Below, one piece after another: positions 49,942 to 58,704 of a stretch of 64,000 bases of DNA. Each line of letters opens with the position of its first letter. The first letter of the stretch is position 1. Origin of the DNA: Nocardioides sp. SLBN-35 (GTDB taxonomy: Bacteria > Actinomycetota > Actinomycetes > Propionibacteriales > Nocardioidaceae); contig NZ_VFNU01000001.1 in NCBI RefSeq assembly GCF_006715725.1, forward strand, positions 4,030,001 to 4,094,000, read 5' to 3'. A program made the position numbers and the translations under genes. The notes below the pieces were generated by a model that had not been told where the DNA came from, ran no database searches, and saw only the letters and a program-made list of their open reading frames with translations.

Positions 49942-51536
49942 GACTCCTCCTCGGGGGTCTCGGCCTGGGGGTCCTTCGGCTTCCGGGCGACCGTGGCGTC
50001 GTCACCGAACGGGTCGACCGGCTCGGCGGGCGGAGCGTCCGCTGGCGCGGCCACCGCACCGTCGGTGGGCGCGGCGACGTCGTTCTCGTCGTTGGGGTCG
50101 ACCACGAGGTCCTCGGGCTCGAGGGCGCGCAGCTGCTCCAGGGTGGGGGCCGCGATGTCGCGCAGACGCCAGGCGTGGCGGCCGATCGCGGCCTCCATCA
50201 GGTTACGCACGAACCGCGCGTTGCCGAACGACGGCCCGCGCTCGGTGCCGCCGAGGATCTCGCGCAGCCGCGCCAGCACCGTCTCGCCGGCGTCGTAGTC
50301 GGCGCCCTCGACCATCGACGCGAAGATCGCGACCAGCTCGTCGTCGGTGTAGTCGGAGAAGTCGATCGTGGTCCGGAACCGGCTTTCCAGGCCCGGGTTC
50401 TCGGAGATGAAGATCGCCATCGGGAGCGGGTACCCGGCGACGATGACCACGAGGTCCTCGCGCTTGTCCTCCATCTCCTTGACCAGGGTGTCGATCGCCT
50501 CCTTACCGTACTGGTCACCGGAGAGGGAGTACGCCTCGTCGATGAACAGCACGCCGCCCTCGGCCGACTTCACGACCTCGGCGGTCTTCGCGGCGGTCTG
50601 GCCGAGATAGCCGGCCACCAGCTCGGATCGGTCCACCTCGACCAGCTGGCCCTTGGTGAGCAGGCCGAGTGCGCGGTAGATGCCGGCGACCAGGCGCGCC
50701 ACCGTGGTCTTGCCGGTGCCGGGGTTGCCGTTGAAGACGAGGTGGCGGGTGATCGTCGGGCTCTCCAGCCCGGCCTTCTTGCGCAGGCCCTCGACGCGGA
50801 GCACGGCGGCCTGGCGGTGGATCTCGCCCTTGACGTTGGCCAGGCCGATCAGCCCGTCGAGCTCGGTGAGCAGCTCCTCGACGCTCTTGGTGGGCTCGGG
50901 GTCCTCGGCCGGCTTCTCGACGGGCTGCTCCGGCTCCGCCGTCTGGGTCTGTACGCCGTCCGCGGACGGCACCACGGGCGCGTCGGTGGGCGCCGTCGGG
51001 GTCGCCTCGTTGAGCGCGCCGAGCTGGCGGCGCACCTGCTCGCCGACGCGGCGTACCTGGTCGAGCATCTGGTCGCCGAGCCCGGGCACCGGCTGGCGCG
51101 TGGGAAGGTCGAAGGCGCCGGGTGCACCGGCCGGCGGCGTGAGCCCGGCCGATCCCCCACCGAGCTGTGCGGTGGTGACCGTGGTGGCGGCGCCGACCGC
51201 ATCGGGGCCGGGCTCGCCGAGCGCGGATCCGGCCAGCGCGACGTCGGCGAGCGCGCCGGCGTAGTCGGCCGACGCGGCGGACTTCTCCAGCAGCAGCTGG
51301 GACATCAGCGGCGTCGGGCCGGCGCGGAACCGGTTGCCCCGCTTGGCCGCGAGCATGTGCTCCTCGGCCGAGCGCTCACGCCCGGTCTGCGCGCACCAGT
51401 CGACGAAGGCGCCACGGGAGCGCTCGGAGACGGTGGCGGCGACGGCCTCGCCCTCGGCACGGGCGGCGGCCTCGTCGAGCCCGGCGGTGCGGGCCGCGGC
51501 GACGAGGGCGTCGAGGGCTTCGGTGAGCGTCGTCAT
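49938..51536 (-). CDS. AAA+ ATPase, CbbX/CfxQ (EccA-like) type
   Basis: A 532-residue protein. The first ~215 residues are helical and low in complexity. The AAA+ core of the CbbX/EccA group follows, with Walker A GNPGTGKTTVARLVAG near residue 270, Walker B GGVLFIDEAYSL near residue 325 and the arginine-finger region ENPGLESRFR near residue 375. A Pro/Ala/Asp-rich tail ends the protein. Such ATPases remodel partner proteins. It is not next to type VII secretion genes here. ATG 51536 overlaps the previous stop by 4 bp. Confidence 0.88.
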   Translation of the reverse strand: MTTLTEALDALVAAARTAGLDEAAARAEGEAVAATVSERSRGAFVDWCAQTGRERSAEEHMLAAKRGNRFRAGPTPLMSQLLLEKSAASADYAGALADVALAGSALGEPGPDAVGAATTVTTAQLGGGSAGLTPPAGAPGAFDLPTRQPVPGLGDQMLDQVRRVGEQVRRQLGALNEATPTAPTDAPVVPSADGVQTQTAEPEQPVEKPAEDPEPTKSVEELLTELDGLIGLANVKGEIHRQAAVLRVEGLRKKAGLESPTITRHLVFNGNPGTGKTTVARLVAGIYRALGLLTKGQLVEVDRSELVAGYLGQTAAKTAEVVKSAEGGVLFIDEAYSLSGDQYGKEAIDTLVKEMEDKREDLVVIVAGYPLPMAIFISENPGLESRFRTTIDFSDYTDDELVAIFASMVEGADYDAGETVLARLREILGGTERGPSFGNARFVRNLMEAAIGRHAWRLRDIAAPTLEQLRALEPEDLVVDPNDENDVAAPTDGAVAAPADAPPAEPVDPFGDDATVARKPKDPQAETPEEES

Positions 51537-52048
51537 GGGGTTCCCAGCGTGAGGTCGGGGCCGCCCGAGGAGGAGTGGCCGAACTTGGCGTCGAGGAAGC
51601 GGCTGTGGGCGATCAGCGCCTGCGCGTCGGCGCGGTTGGCGGCGTCGAGGATCTGGTCCATCGTGACCCCGAGCAGCTCGAGCGCCTCGATGAGGATCAG
51701 CAGCGCCGTCTTCGGCCCGTCGATCGGCCGGGTGTCGGCCCAATCACGCGGCAGCCGGAGGTAGGACTGCAGCGCCTCAGGGAGGTAGTCGGTCGCCGTC
51801 GCCACCACCGAGTAGGACTCCTCGCTGCCCAGGCCGAGCTGGCTGAGCCGCGGCAGCGTCTGGTTGATCGTGCGCGCGATCCGCTGCACCCGCGAGATGA
51901 CCACCGGCGGCGCGTTGTTGTCGGTGAGCATCGCGTACACCTGGTTGAGCGCGGCACGGATGTCCTGCTCGGTCGGCGCCGGCGGTACGACGTACGCCGG
52001 CTCCTGCGCAGCACTCCGAGACCGCCGCCACCACGACTTCAGCCCCAC
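51533..52048 (-). CDS. Conserved hypothetical protein of the TelA operon
   Basis: A 171-residue soluble helical protein. The pattern IRAALNQVYAMLTDNNAPPV near residue 30 and the central helix DYLPEALQSYLRLPRDWADT resemble the 5-bromo-4-chloroindolyl phosphate hydrolysis/XpaC-type partners often found beside TelA, but the match is weak. The start is GTG 52048. It lies 32 bp after telA, the only gap of that size in the unit. Confidence 0.7.
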   Translation of the reverse strand: MGLKSWWRRSRSAAQEPAYVVPPAPTEQDIRAALNQVYAMLTDNNAPPVVISRVQRIARTINQTLPRLSQLGLGSEESYSVVATATDYLPEALQSYLRLPRDWADTRPIDGPKTALLILIEALELLGVTMDQILDAANRADAQALIAHSRFLDAKFGHSSSGGPDLTLGTP

Positions 52049-52080
52049 CCGAAAACTGTCCTGTCCCCTGTGCTGTCAGC

Positions 52081-53310
52081 TCAGCCGATGTCCAGCGTGC
52101 CGGCCGCGTTGCGGGCGTCGTGCTGCTGGACGCGGTCGAGGTAGGCCTTCGACTTCTGCACCTCGTTCTCGAGCACGCCGATCGTGGTCGACATATTGTC
52201 GAGCGCCTTGAGCTTGAACTCGTCGATCGAGTCCATCGTCGCGTAGATGTTGGCGAACGCGGCCTGCAGCTGCTCGATGCCGATGGTCGAGGACGCGGCC
52301 TGCTCCTGGATCGCGGCGGAGTTCTCCTTGAGCATCTCCGAGGTGCGCTGGATCATCGCGGACGTAGTGGTGTTGAGCGCCGTGATCTGGTCGAGGACCA
52401 GCTTCTGGTTGCTCAGCGCCTGGGCGACGATGACCGCCGTACGCAGGGCGGAGATGGTCGTCGTGGTCGCCCGGTCGACGCCCTTGATCAGCTCGATGTT
52501 GTTCTTGATGATGATGTCGATGGCGAGGTACGCCTGGATCGACACCGCCAGCTGGGTCAGCAGGTCCTGGTGCTTCTGGCGGACGTAGAACAGGACGTCC
52601 TGCGACAGGGTCTTGGCCGTCTCGGGGTCGCTCAGCTCGAGCTCGGCGATCTTGGCCGACAGCTTCGCGTCGAGCTTCTCGGCGACGTAGATGTACTGGT
52701 TGAGCCGGCCCATCACGCCCCAGAGGTTGGTCTTCTCCAGGTTGAGCGCGACGTTGTCGCGGGTCAGCTCGTCCTGCCCGCTGCGCAGCGAGTGGAGGAT
52801 GCCGTTGAGCTGGCTCTGCGAGGACTGGTACTTGCGGAAGTAGTCCTCGATCTTGTCGTTGAAGGGCAGCTTGTCCCACCACTTCTTCACGCCGGTCGCC
52901 TGACCGGGGTCGAGGTCCTCGACCGTGCGGCGCAGCTCGAGGAGCGTCTTGCCGACCGTCGAGCCCTGCGCGATGCCGCCCGACTTGAGCGCGGTGACCG
53001 GCTTGTCGAGCATCCGGTTGGACGTCTCGGCCGCCTTGCGGATGTCGGCGTCGCCCATCGTGCGCACGTTCTCGGCCTGCGCCGCGAACTCCGGGCTGCC
53101 CGCCTTGGCCGCCGCGAGCGAGGCCAGGAAGTTGTCGACCTTCGCGTCGAGCTCGGGCACCATCGCCGCCTCGACCTGCGGCGCCATCTTGGGCGCCTGG
53201 GTCTCCACGACCGGAGCCGGCGCCTCCGGTGCCGTCAGCGTGATGGCCGGCTCGGGAGGGGCGAGCGGGGCGGGCTCGGGGGCAGCGGCCTGGGAACCGT
53301 CGGTGGTCAT
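52081..53310 (-). CDS. TelA/KlaA-like toxic anion resistance family protein
   Basis: A 409-residue TelA-family protein. After a Pro-rich start it has the long helical TelA body: YFRKYQSSQSQLNGILHSLR near residue 158, DVLFYVRQKHQDLLTQLAVS near residue 238, IIIKNNIELIKGVDRATTTT near residue 266, and a last helix with TIGVLENEV. The family was named from tellurite resistance plasmids but is widespread in envelope-stress modules; tellurite resistance should not be assumed. It is the first gene of the ten-gene operon. Confidence 0.9.
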   Translation of the reverse strand: MTTDGSQAAAPEPAPLAPPEPAITLTAPEAPAPVVETQAPKMAPQVEAAMVPELDAKVDNFLASLAAAKAGSPEFAAQAENVRTMGDADIRKAAETSNRMLDKPVTALKSGGIAQGSTVGKTLLELRRTVEDLDPGQATGVKKWWDKLPFNDKIEDYFRKYQSSQSQLNGILHSLRSGQDELTRDNVALNLEKTNLWGVMGRLNQYIYVAEKLDAKLSAKIAELELSDPETAKTLSQDVLFYVRQKHQDLLTQLAVSIQAYLAIDIIIKNNIELIKGVDRATTTTISALRTAVIVAQALSNQKLVLDQITALNTTTSAMIQRTSEMLKENSAAIQEQAASSTIGIEQLQAAFANIYATMDSIDEFKLKALDNMSTTIGVLENEVQKSKAYLDRVQQHDARNAAGTLDIG

Positions 53311-53414
53311 GGCCCGAGCCTATCCAGCGAACCCTCTCCTCATGCAGGGTCAGGCGGGCAAATCAGGGTCCGGTTCAGGGATCCCACCGACTTCCCGGGC
53401 GCCGCGGCTGCGGG

Positions 53415-54077
53415 TCAGGAGTCCAGCTCCACCAGGAACCACGGCATCATCCACTGCGCGATCGGCCCGATGGTGAGCGCGTACGCGACCGTGCCGAGGC
53501 CGAGCGTGCCGCCGAGGACCAGGCCGATCAGGACCACGGCGACCTCGATGCAGGTGCGGACCAGCCGGATCGAGAGTCCGGTACGGCGGTGCAGGCCGGT
53601 CATCAGGCCGTCGCGGGGGCCGCGGCCCAGCTGGGCGCCGATGTAGAGGGCGGTGGCGAGGCCACACAGGACGATGCCGCCGACCATGAAGGCGATCCGG
53701 ACGGCGAGGTTGTCGGGGGCGTCGAACATCGCCAGTGTGAGGTCGGCGGACAGGCCGACCACGATCGCGTTGGAGATGGTGCCGAGGCCGGGCTTCTCGC
53801 GCAGCGGGATCCACAGCACGAGGACCACGAAGCTGAACAGCACGACGGCCTGGCCCAGCGTGATCGGGACGTGGCGGATGAATCCGGAGTGCAGCACGTC
53901 CCACGGCGCCAGGCCGATGTCGCCGAGCACCATGAGGGCCAGGCTGACGCCGTAGAGGTACAGCCCGACGTACAGCTGGACGAGGCGGCGCGGCAGCCGT
54001 CCCGCGCGGAGCTGGGCGACGGGGCCGAGGTCGGCGAGCTGGACGGCGGCCCGAGGGGCAGGGGCGGCGATCGACAT
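53415..54077 (-). CDS. YczE/YitT family membrane protein
   Basis: A 220-residue membrane protein with about five helices. YVGLYLYGVSLALMVLGDIG followed by LAPWDVLHSG, and the later RGPRDGLMTGLHRRTG, are the two conserved blocks of the YczE/YyaS/YitT family. Function is unproven; it may move a small metabolite. It is divergent from a MocR-type regulator, the same pairing as yczE and yczR in Bacillus relatives and actinobacteria. ATG 54077 was chosen because a longer version would cover the operator. Confidence 0.85.
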   Translation of the reverse strand: MSIAAPAPRAAVQLADLGPVAQLRAGRLPRRLVQLYVGLYLYGVSLALMVLGDIGLAPWDVLHSGFIRHVPITLGQAVVLFSFVVLVLWIPLREKPGLGTISNAIVVGLSADLTLAMFDAPDNLAVRIAFMVGGIVLCGLATALYIGAQLGRGPRDGLMTGLHRRTGLSIRLVRTCIEVAVVLIGLVLGGTLGLGTVAYALTIGPIAQWMMPWFLVELDS

Positions 54078-54094
54078 GACACCAGCGTGAGGGG

Positions 54095-54121
54095 GATTGG
54101 ACTGTTCTGAAATAGCCAATC
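54095..54121. promoter_or_regulatory. Inverted repeat between yczE- and yczR-type genes
   Basis: GATTGG at 54095-54100 and CCAATC at 54116-54121 are inverted with 15 bp between them. The site lies in the short divergent promoter region and is the likely binding site of the MocR-type regulator. Confidence 0.6.
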
Positions 54122-54138
54122 ATGGGAGAGTGGCCTGT

Positions 54139-55596
54139 ATGGAGCAGTCCACTTCGCTGTCAGCCACGCGCCTGGCCGCGCTCGTCGAGGGCTTCGACCG
54201 GTCGCCGGCGTACGTCGGACTGGCCGACGCGCTGCGCGAGCTGATCGGCGACGGCCGGATCGGCTACGGCACCCGGCTGCCGAGCGAGCGCGACCTGACC
54301 GACGCGCTCGGGGTCTCCCGGACGACGGTGACCCGGGCCTATGCGGTGCTGCGCGACTCGCAGTACGCCGAGGCGCGGCAGGGTGCGGGCACCTTCACCC
54401 GGCTGCCCGGCGGCCGCACCCGCGCACTCGACCGGGCGCTGTGGCCCAGCGACGTCGGCAACGGCGTCATCGACCTGGTCTGCGCGGCGGCGACCGCTCC
54501 CCCGGGCATCGCGGCGGTGTACGCCGACGCGGCGGCCGACCTGCCCGCGCACCTGGGCGGACACGGCTACTTCCCCGCCGGGATGCCCGACCTGCAGGCC
54601 GCCGTCGCGGCGACGTACGACGCCCGCGGACTACCGACCGCACCCGAGCAGATCATCGTCACCCCGGGTGCGCTCGCGGCGACCGCGGTGATCGGCAGCG
54701 CGCTGGCGGGCCCGCGGGACCGGGTGCTGATGGAGTCGCCGACGTACCCCAACGCCGTGCAGGCGCTGCGCACCGGCGGCGGGCGGCTGACCACGATCGC
54801 GCTGGACCCGTCCGGCTGGGACCTCGACGCCGTCACCGCGACCGTGACCCGGCACAGGCCGCGGCTGGTCCACGTGATGCCGGACTTCCACAACCCGACC
54901 GGGCTGGTGATGTCCGAGCCCGACCGGGAGCGGTACGCGCGGCTGCTCGCCGGCCATGACGCCGTCCCCGTCGTCGACGAGGCGCACCACCTGCTGGCGC
55001 TCGACGACGACGCCCACGCGGGCACGCCGTTCGCGGCGCTGGCGAAGGACGCGGTCTGCGTGGGCAGCGCGAGCAAGAGCATCTGGGGCGGCCTGCGGCT
55101 GGGCTGGATCCGCGCGCCGCACGCGCTCGTGGACCGCCTGACCCGGGCCCGGGTCGGGCTCGACCTCGGCGTACCCGTGCTCGAGCAGCTGGTGCTGACC
55201 CGACTGCTGACCGGCGACCTCGAGCCGGTGCTGCGCGGCCAGCGGGCGCGGCTGCGTGAGCAGCGCGACGCGATGGCCGGCGCGCTCGCCGAGCACCTGC
55301 CCGACTGGGAGTTCCGCACTCCGGCCGGCGGGATGGCCCTGTGGTGCCATCTGCCCGTCGCCGGCGCGACCGCGCTGTCGACCGAGGCGGAGCGGCACGG
55401 CGTACTCCTCGCGCCCGGCCCGTCGTTCGCGCCCGAGGGCGGCCTGGACCGCTACATCCGGCTGCCCTACGCGATCGCGGCGCCCCAGCTGGTCGAGGCC
55501 GTACGACGCATCGCGGACGCCTGGGCCGTGGTCACCTCGCGCCGGGTCGGTGCGGCTGCCCCGCCGGTCGGGTCCGAGCCGTTCCTGGTGGCCTGA
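54139..55596 (+). CDS. MocR-family regulator (YczR-like), GntR HTH plus aminotransferase domain
   Basis: A 485-residue MocR protein. The N-terminal GntR-type winged helix covers residues ~20-85 (LPSERDLTDALGVSRTTVTR). The rest is a class I aminotransferase fold with PLP marks HNPTGLVMSE, VDEAHHLL and the Schiff-base lysine in GSASKSIWGGLRLGW. Such proteins sense PLP or PLP-bound ligands. Because it is divergent from the YczE-type gene, it should be the YczR type instead of PdxR. ATG 54139 is preferred over a longer form that would start inside the operator. Confidence 0.88.
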   Translation: MEQSTSLSATRLAALVEGFDRSPAYVGLADALRELIGDGRIGYGTRLPSERDLTDALGVSRTTVTRAYAVLRDSQYAEARQGAGTFTRLPGGRTRALDRALWPSDVGNGVIDLVCAAATAPPGIAAVYADAAADLPAHLGGHGYFPAGMPDLQAAVAATYDARGLPTAPEQIIVTPGALAATAVIGSALAGPRDRVLMESPTYPNAVQALRTGGGRLTTIALDPSGWDLDAVTATVTRHRPRLVHVMPDFHNPTGLVMSEPDRERYARLLAGHDAVPVVDEAHHLLALDDDAHAGTPFAALAKDAVCVGSASKSIWGGLRLGWIRAPHALVDRLTRARVGLDLGVPVLEQLVLTRLLTGDLEPVLRGQRARLREQRDAMAGALAEHLPDWEFRTPAGGMALWCHLPVAGATALSTEAERHGVLLAPGPSFAPEGGLDRYIRLPYAIAAPQLVEAVRRIADAWAVVTSRRVGAAAPPVGSEPFLVA

Positions 55597-55606
55597 CCGC
55601 TCCGTC

Positions 55607-55716
55607 GAGTTGCCGCAGACTCACCGTTGAGTTGCCGCAGACTCACCGTTGAGTTGCCGCAGACTCACCGTTGAGTTGCCGCAGACTCACCGTTGAGTTG
55701 CCGCAGACTCACCGTC
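55607..55716 (+). repeat. Five tandem copies of a 22-bp repeat
   Basis: Five head-to-tail copies of a 22-bp unit starting GAGTTGCCGCAGACTCACCG, at 55607, 55629, 55651, 55673 and 55695. The first four are identical and the fifth differs in its last base. There are no spacers. The array lies between convergent genes. Confidence 0.95.
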
Positions 55717-55739
55717 GAGTTCGGCAACTCGACGGTGAG
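55708..55739. terminator. Hairpin ending the tandem repeat array
   Basis: CTCACCGTCGAGTT (55708-55721) pairs perfectly with 55726-55739 over 14 bp around a CGGC loop. A second partial inverted copy (GCAACTCAATGGTGAGGAC) follows at 55746. It lies between convergent stops at 55596 and 55772, so it is probably a bidirectional terminator. Confidence 0.75.
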
Positions 55740-55771
55740 GACGGGGCAACTCAATGGTGAGGACGGGCGGA

Positions 55772-57361
55772 TCAGGCCAGGTCGACCGCGTGGATCGACG
55801 TGGCCTCGATGGCCGTCTCGATCTGCGCGAGCGCGTCGGCCGGGATGGCGGAGTCGACGGACAGCGCGACCAGCGCCTCGCCGCCCTTCGTCTCGCGAGA
55901 GACCTGCATGCCGGCGATGTTGACCAGGGCGTCGCCGAGGATCTGGCCGACCGTGCCGACCATGCCGGGCCGGTCGACGTACGTGAAGAACGCGAGATGC
56001 TCGGTGGGCTCGATGTCGACGAGGTAGCCGTTGACCTCGACCAGCCGCTCCTTCTGGGCGATGCCGACCAGGGTGCCGCTCACGGAGACCTGGGTGCCGT
56101 CGGCGAGGGTGCCGCGCAGGGTGATCAGGTTGCGGTGGTCGCCGCTCTCGCCATCCATCACCAGGCGTACGACGATGCCGCGCTCGGCCGCGAGCAGCGG
56201 CGCGTTGACGAAGGAGACCTGCTCCTCGACGACGTGGGCGAACACGCCCTTGAGTGCGGCGAGCTCGAGCACCTTGACGTCGTGCTCGGCGATCTCGCCG
56301 CGGACCTCGACGTCCAGCTGCTGGGCGACCTCGCCGGCGACGGCGGTGAAGATCTGGCCGAGCTTCTCCGTCAGCGGGATGCCGGGGCGCACGTCCTCGG
56401 CGATGACACCGCCCTGGACGTTGACCGCGTCGGGGACCAGCTCACCGGACAGGGCGAGGCGGACCGACCTGGCCACCGCGATGCCGGCCTTCTCCTGGGC
56501 CTCGTCGGTGGAGGCACCGAGGTGGGGGGTGGCGACGACGTTCTCGAGCTCGAAGAGCGGGCTGTCGGTGCAGGGCTCCTGGGTGAAGACGTCGAGCCCG
56601 GCGGCCGCGATGCGACCGGTCTTGAGGGCGTCGTACAGCGCGCCCTCGTCGACGATGCCGCCGCGCGCGGCGTTGACCAGGACCAGCGACGACTTGGCCT
56701 TCGCGAGCGCGTCGGCGTCGATCAGGCCCACGGTCTCGGCGGTCTTGGGCAGGTGGACCGACATGAAGTCGGACTCGGTCATCAAGGTGTCGAGGTCGAC
56801 GAGGCGCACGCCGACCTGGGCGGCCCGGCCGGCCTGGACGTAGGGGTCGTAGGCGATCACGGTCATGCCGAACGCCGCGAGGCGCTGGGCGACCAGGACG
56901 CCGATCCGGCCGAGGCCGACGATGCCGACGGTCTTCTCGAACAGCTCGATGCCGGTGTACTTCGACCGCTTCCACTCGCCGCCCCGCAGGGAGGCGTGGG
57001 CCGGCGAGACGTGGCGGGCGGCGGCGAGCATCAGCGCGACGGCGAGCTCGGCGGCCGAGACGATATTGGAGGTCGGGGCGTTCACGACCATCACGCCTGA
57101 CTGGGTCGCGGCCTTCACGTCGACGTTGTCGAGGCCGACCCCGGCCCGCGCGACGACCTTGAGCCGGGCGGCGGCGGCCAGCGCCTCGGCGTCGACCCTG
57201 GTCGCGGACCGCACCAGGATCGCGTCGGCATCGGCGATCGCCGCCAGCAGCTCGGCGCGGTCGGCCCCGTTGCAGGTGCGGATCTCGAAGTCCGGCCCCA
57301 GCGCCTCGACGGTGGCGGGGCTCAGCTCTTCGGCGATGAGTACGACGGGGCGAGCGGTCAC
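55772..57361 (-). CDS. serA: D-3-phosphoglycerate dehydrogenase
   Basis: A 529-residue long-form SerA that starts serine synthesis by oxidising 3-phosphoglycerate. The NAD-binding motif GIVGLGRIGVLVAQRL is near residue 145, the substrate arginine region NAARGGIVDEGALYDAL near residue 229 and the catalytic histidine in ATPHLGASTDEAQ near residue 280. The intervening domain and a C-terminal ACT domain (FTYVDRPGMVGTVGQILGD) allow serine feedback. The start is GTG 57361 with AAGGA 8 nt upstream. Confidence 0.96.
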   Translation of the reverse strand: MTARPVVLIAEELSPATVEALGPDFEIRTCNGADRAELLAAIADADAILVRSATRVDAEALAAAARLKVVARAGVGLDNVDVKAATQSGVMVVNAPTSNIVSAAELAVALMLAAARHVSPAHASLRGGEWKRSKYTGIELFEKTVGIVGLGRIGVLVAQRLAAFGMTVIAYDPYVQAGRAAQVGVRLVDLDTLMTESDFMSVHLPKTAETVGLIDADALAKAKSSLVLVNAARGGIVDEGALYDALKTGRIAAAGLDVFTQEPCTDSPLFELENVVATPHLGASTDEAQEKAGIAVARSVRLALSGELVPDAVNVQGGVIAEDVRPGIPLTEKLGQIFTAVAGEVAQQLDVEVRGEIAEHDVKVLELAALKGVFAHVVEEQVSFVNAPLLAAERGIVVRLVMDGESGDHRNLITLRGTLADGTQVSVSGTLVGIAQKERLVEVNGYLVDIEPTEHLAFFTYVDRPGMVGTVGQILGDALVNIAGMQVSRETKGGEALVALSVDSAIPADALAQIETAIEATSIHAVDLA

Positions 57362-57438
57362 AGCGATGTCCTTCGCGAGGTGGTGCGGGAGAAGGCGTGG
57401 CACGACGCTGTGCGACCCCGCCAGCCTACCCGCTCCGC

Positions 57439-58704
57439 TCAGGCGAAGAGGGCCTGTCCGACGTACTCCCCCCTGCCGGTGCCGGGAGGTACGGCGAACA
57501 GCGCCTGGCCGGTGAAGCGGAGGTACTCCATCAGCGCGTCGGACTTCGACATCGCCCGCTGTAGCGGGATGAAGTGGGTCCGCGGGTCGCGGAGGTAGGC
57601 GATGAAGAACAGGCCCGCGTCGAGGCCGCCGACGTCGTTGCTGCCGTCGACGAAGTTGTAGCCGCGGCGCAGGATCCGCACCCCGTCGTTCGTCTCGGGA
57701 TGCACGACGCGGACGTGGGAGTCGACCGGGATGATCGACCCGGCACTCCCCTGCATCGAGAAGTCCGGGTCGGACATCTCCTCGCCACCGGACAGCGGCG
57801 CGCCCGTGCCCTTGGTGCGGCCGACGAACTGCTCCTGGGACTCCAGCGACTGCCGGTCCCAGACCTCGATGGTCATGTTGATCCGGCGGGTCACGAGGTA
57901 CGAGCCGCCCGCCAGCCAGGCGGCCTTCGGGTCGTCGCCGGCCCCGACCCACACGTGCTCGTCGAGGGCCTCGCGCTCCTCCGCCTTGATGTTGGCGGTG
58001 CCGTCCTTGAAGCCGAACAGGTTGCGCGGCGTGGACTGGCTGGTCGAGGTGGTCGAGGTGCGGCCGAATCCGAGCTGGGACCAGCGCACGGCCGTCGTAC
58101 CGAACCCGATCCGGACCAGGTTGCGGATGGCGTGCACGGCGACCTGCGGGTCGTCGGCGCAGGCCTGGATGCAGATGTCGCCGTCGCTGCGGGCCGGGTC
58201 GAGCACGTCGGCGGAGAACTTCGGCAGCTGCTCGAGCGCCTCCGGGCGGCGATCCGCGATGCCGAACCGGTCCTTGCCATCGGCGTCGACGAACAGTCCC
58301 GGGCCGAACCCGAAGGTGATCGTGAGCCGGCTCGGCGGCAGGTCCAGGGCCTCGCCGGTGTCGTCCGGTGGCGCGTTGCCCGGGCCGTCGACCGCACCGA
58401 CCGGGCCGGCGGACTCGCCCGAGGTCATCCGGGCGGCGGCCTCGGTCCAGGCCTTCAGCAGCGCGATGAGCTCGTCGCGGTCCTCGGTCGTCACGTCGAG
58501 CGCGACGAAGTGCAGCCGGTCCTGGGCGGGTGTGACGATGCCCGCCTGGCGCTCGCCGTGGAAGGGGTACGACGCCGTCGGCGCCGCGACCTTCGCGGGG
58601 TCGGGTGCCGCGATCCGTCCGGCCGCGAAGGCGCCGGCCACCCCGGCGGCGGCCGCGCCACCGCCGAGGAGACCGCGCCGGCTGACGCGGGACCTGGCAG
58701 TCAG
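57439..58704 (-). CDS. efeB: Dye-decolorizing peroxidase EfeB (Tat-exported, deferrochelatase type)
   Basis: A Dyp-type heme peroxidase of about 421 residues. The twin-arginine signal is VSRRGLLGGGAAAAGVAGA. The family motif GFKDGTANI near residue 195 holds the distal aspartate, and TRRINMTIEVWD and the proximal histidine region lie further on. No ATG, GTG or TTG precedes the Tat signal in frame. The best start is CTG 58704, which overlaps the efeO stop by 4 bp (CTGA); GTG 58641 would remove the signal. With efeU and efeO it forms the EfeUOB iron uptake system. Confidence 0.88.
   Translation of the reverse strand: MTARSRVSRRGLLGGGAAAAGVAGAFAAGRIAAPDPAKVAAPTASYPFHGERQAGIVTPAQDRLHFVALDVTTEDRDELIALLKAWTEAAARMTSGESAGPVGAVDGPGNAPPDDTGEALDLPPSRLTITFGFGPGLFVDADGKDRFGIADRRPEALEQLPKFSADVLDPARSDGDICIQACADDPQVAVHAIRNLVRIGFGTTAVRWSQLGFGRTSTTSTSQSTPRNLFGFKDGTANIKAEEREALDEHVWVGAGDDPKAAWLAGGSYLVTRRINMTIEVWDRQSLESQEQFVGRTKGTGAPLSGGEEMSDPDFSMQGSAGSIIPVDSHVRVVHPETNDGVRILRRGYNFVDGSNDVGGLDAGLFFIAYLRDPRTHFIPLQRAMSKSDALMEYLRFTGQALFAVPPGTGRGEYVGQALFA

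Noticed and set aside
52081..53310. Reading the TelA gene as proof of a tellurite resistance locus
   Set aside because: No terB, terC, terD or terZ genes are present, and TelA proteins are widespread in other stress and signalling contexts.
55607..55716. Regular direct repeats resembling a CRISPR array
   Set aside because: The units follow each other without any spacer, and no cas gene is in the window.
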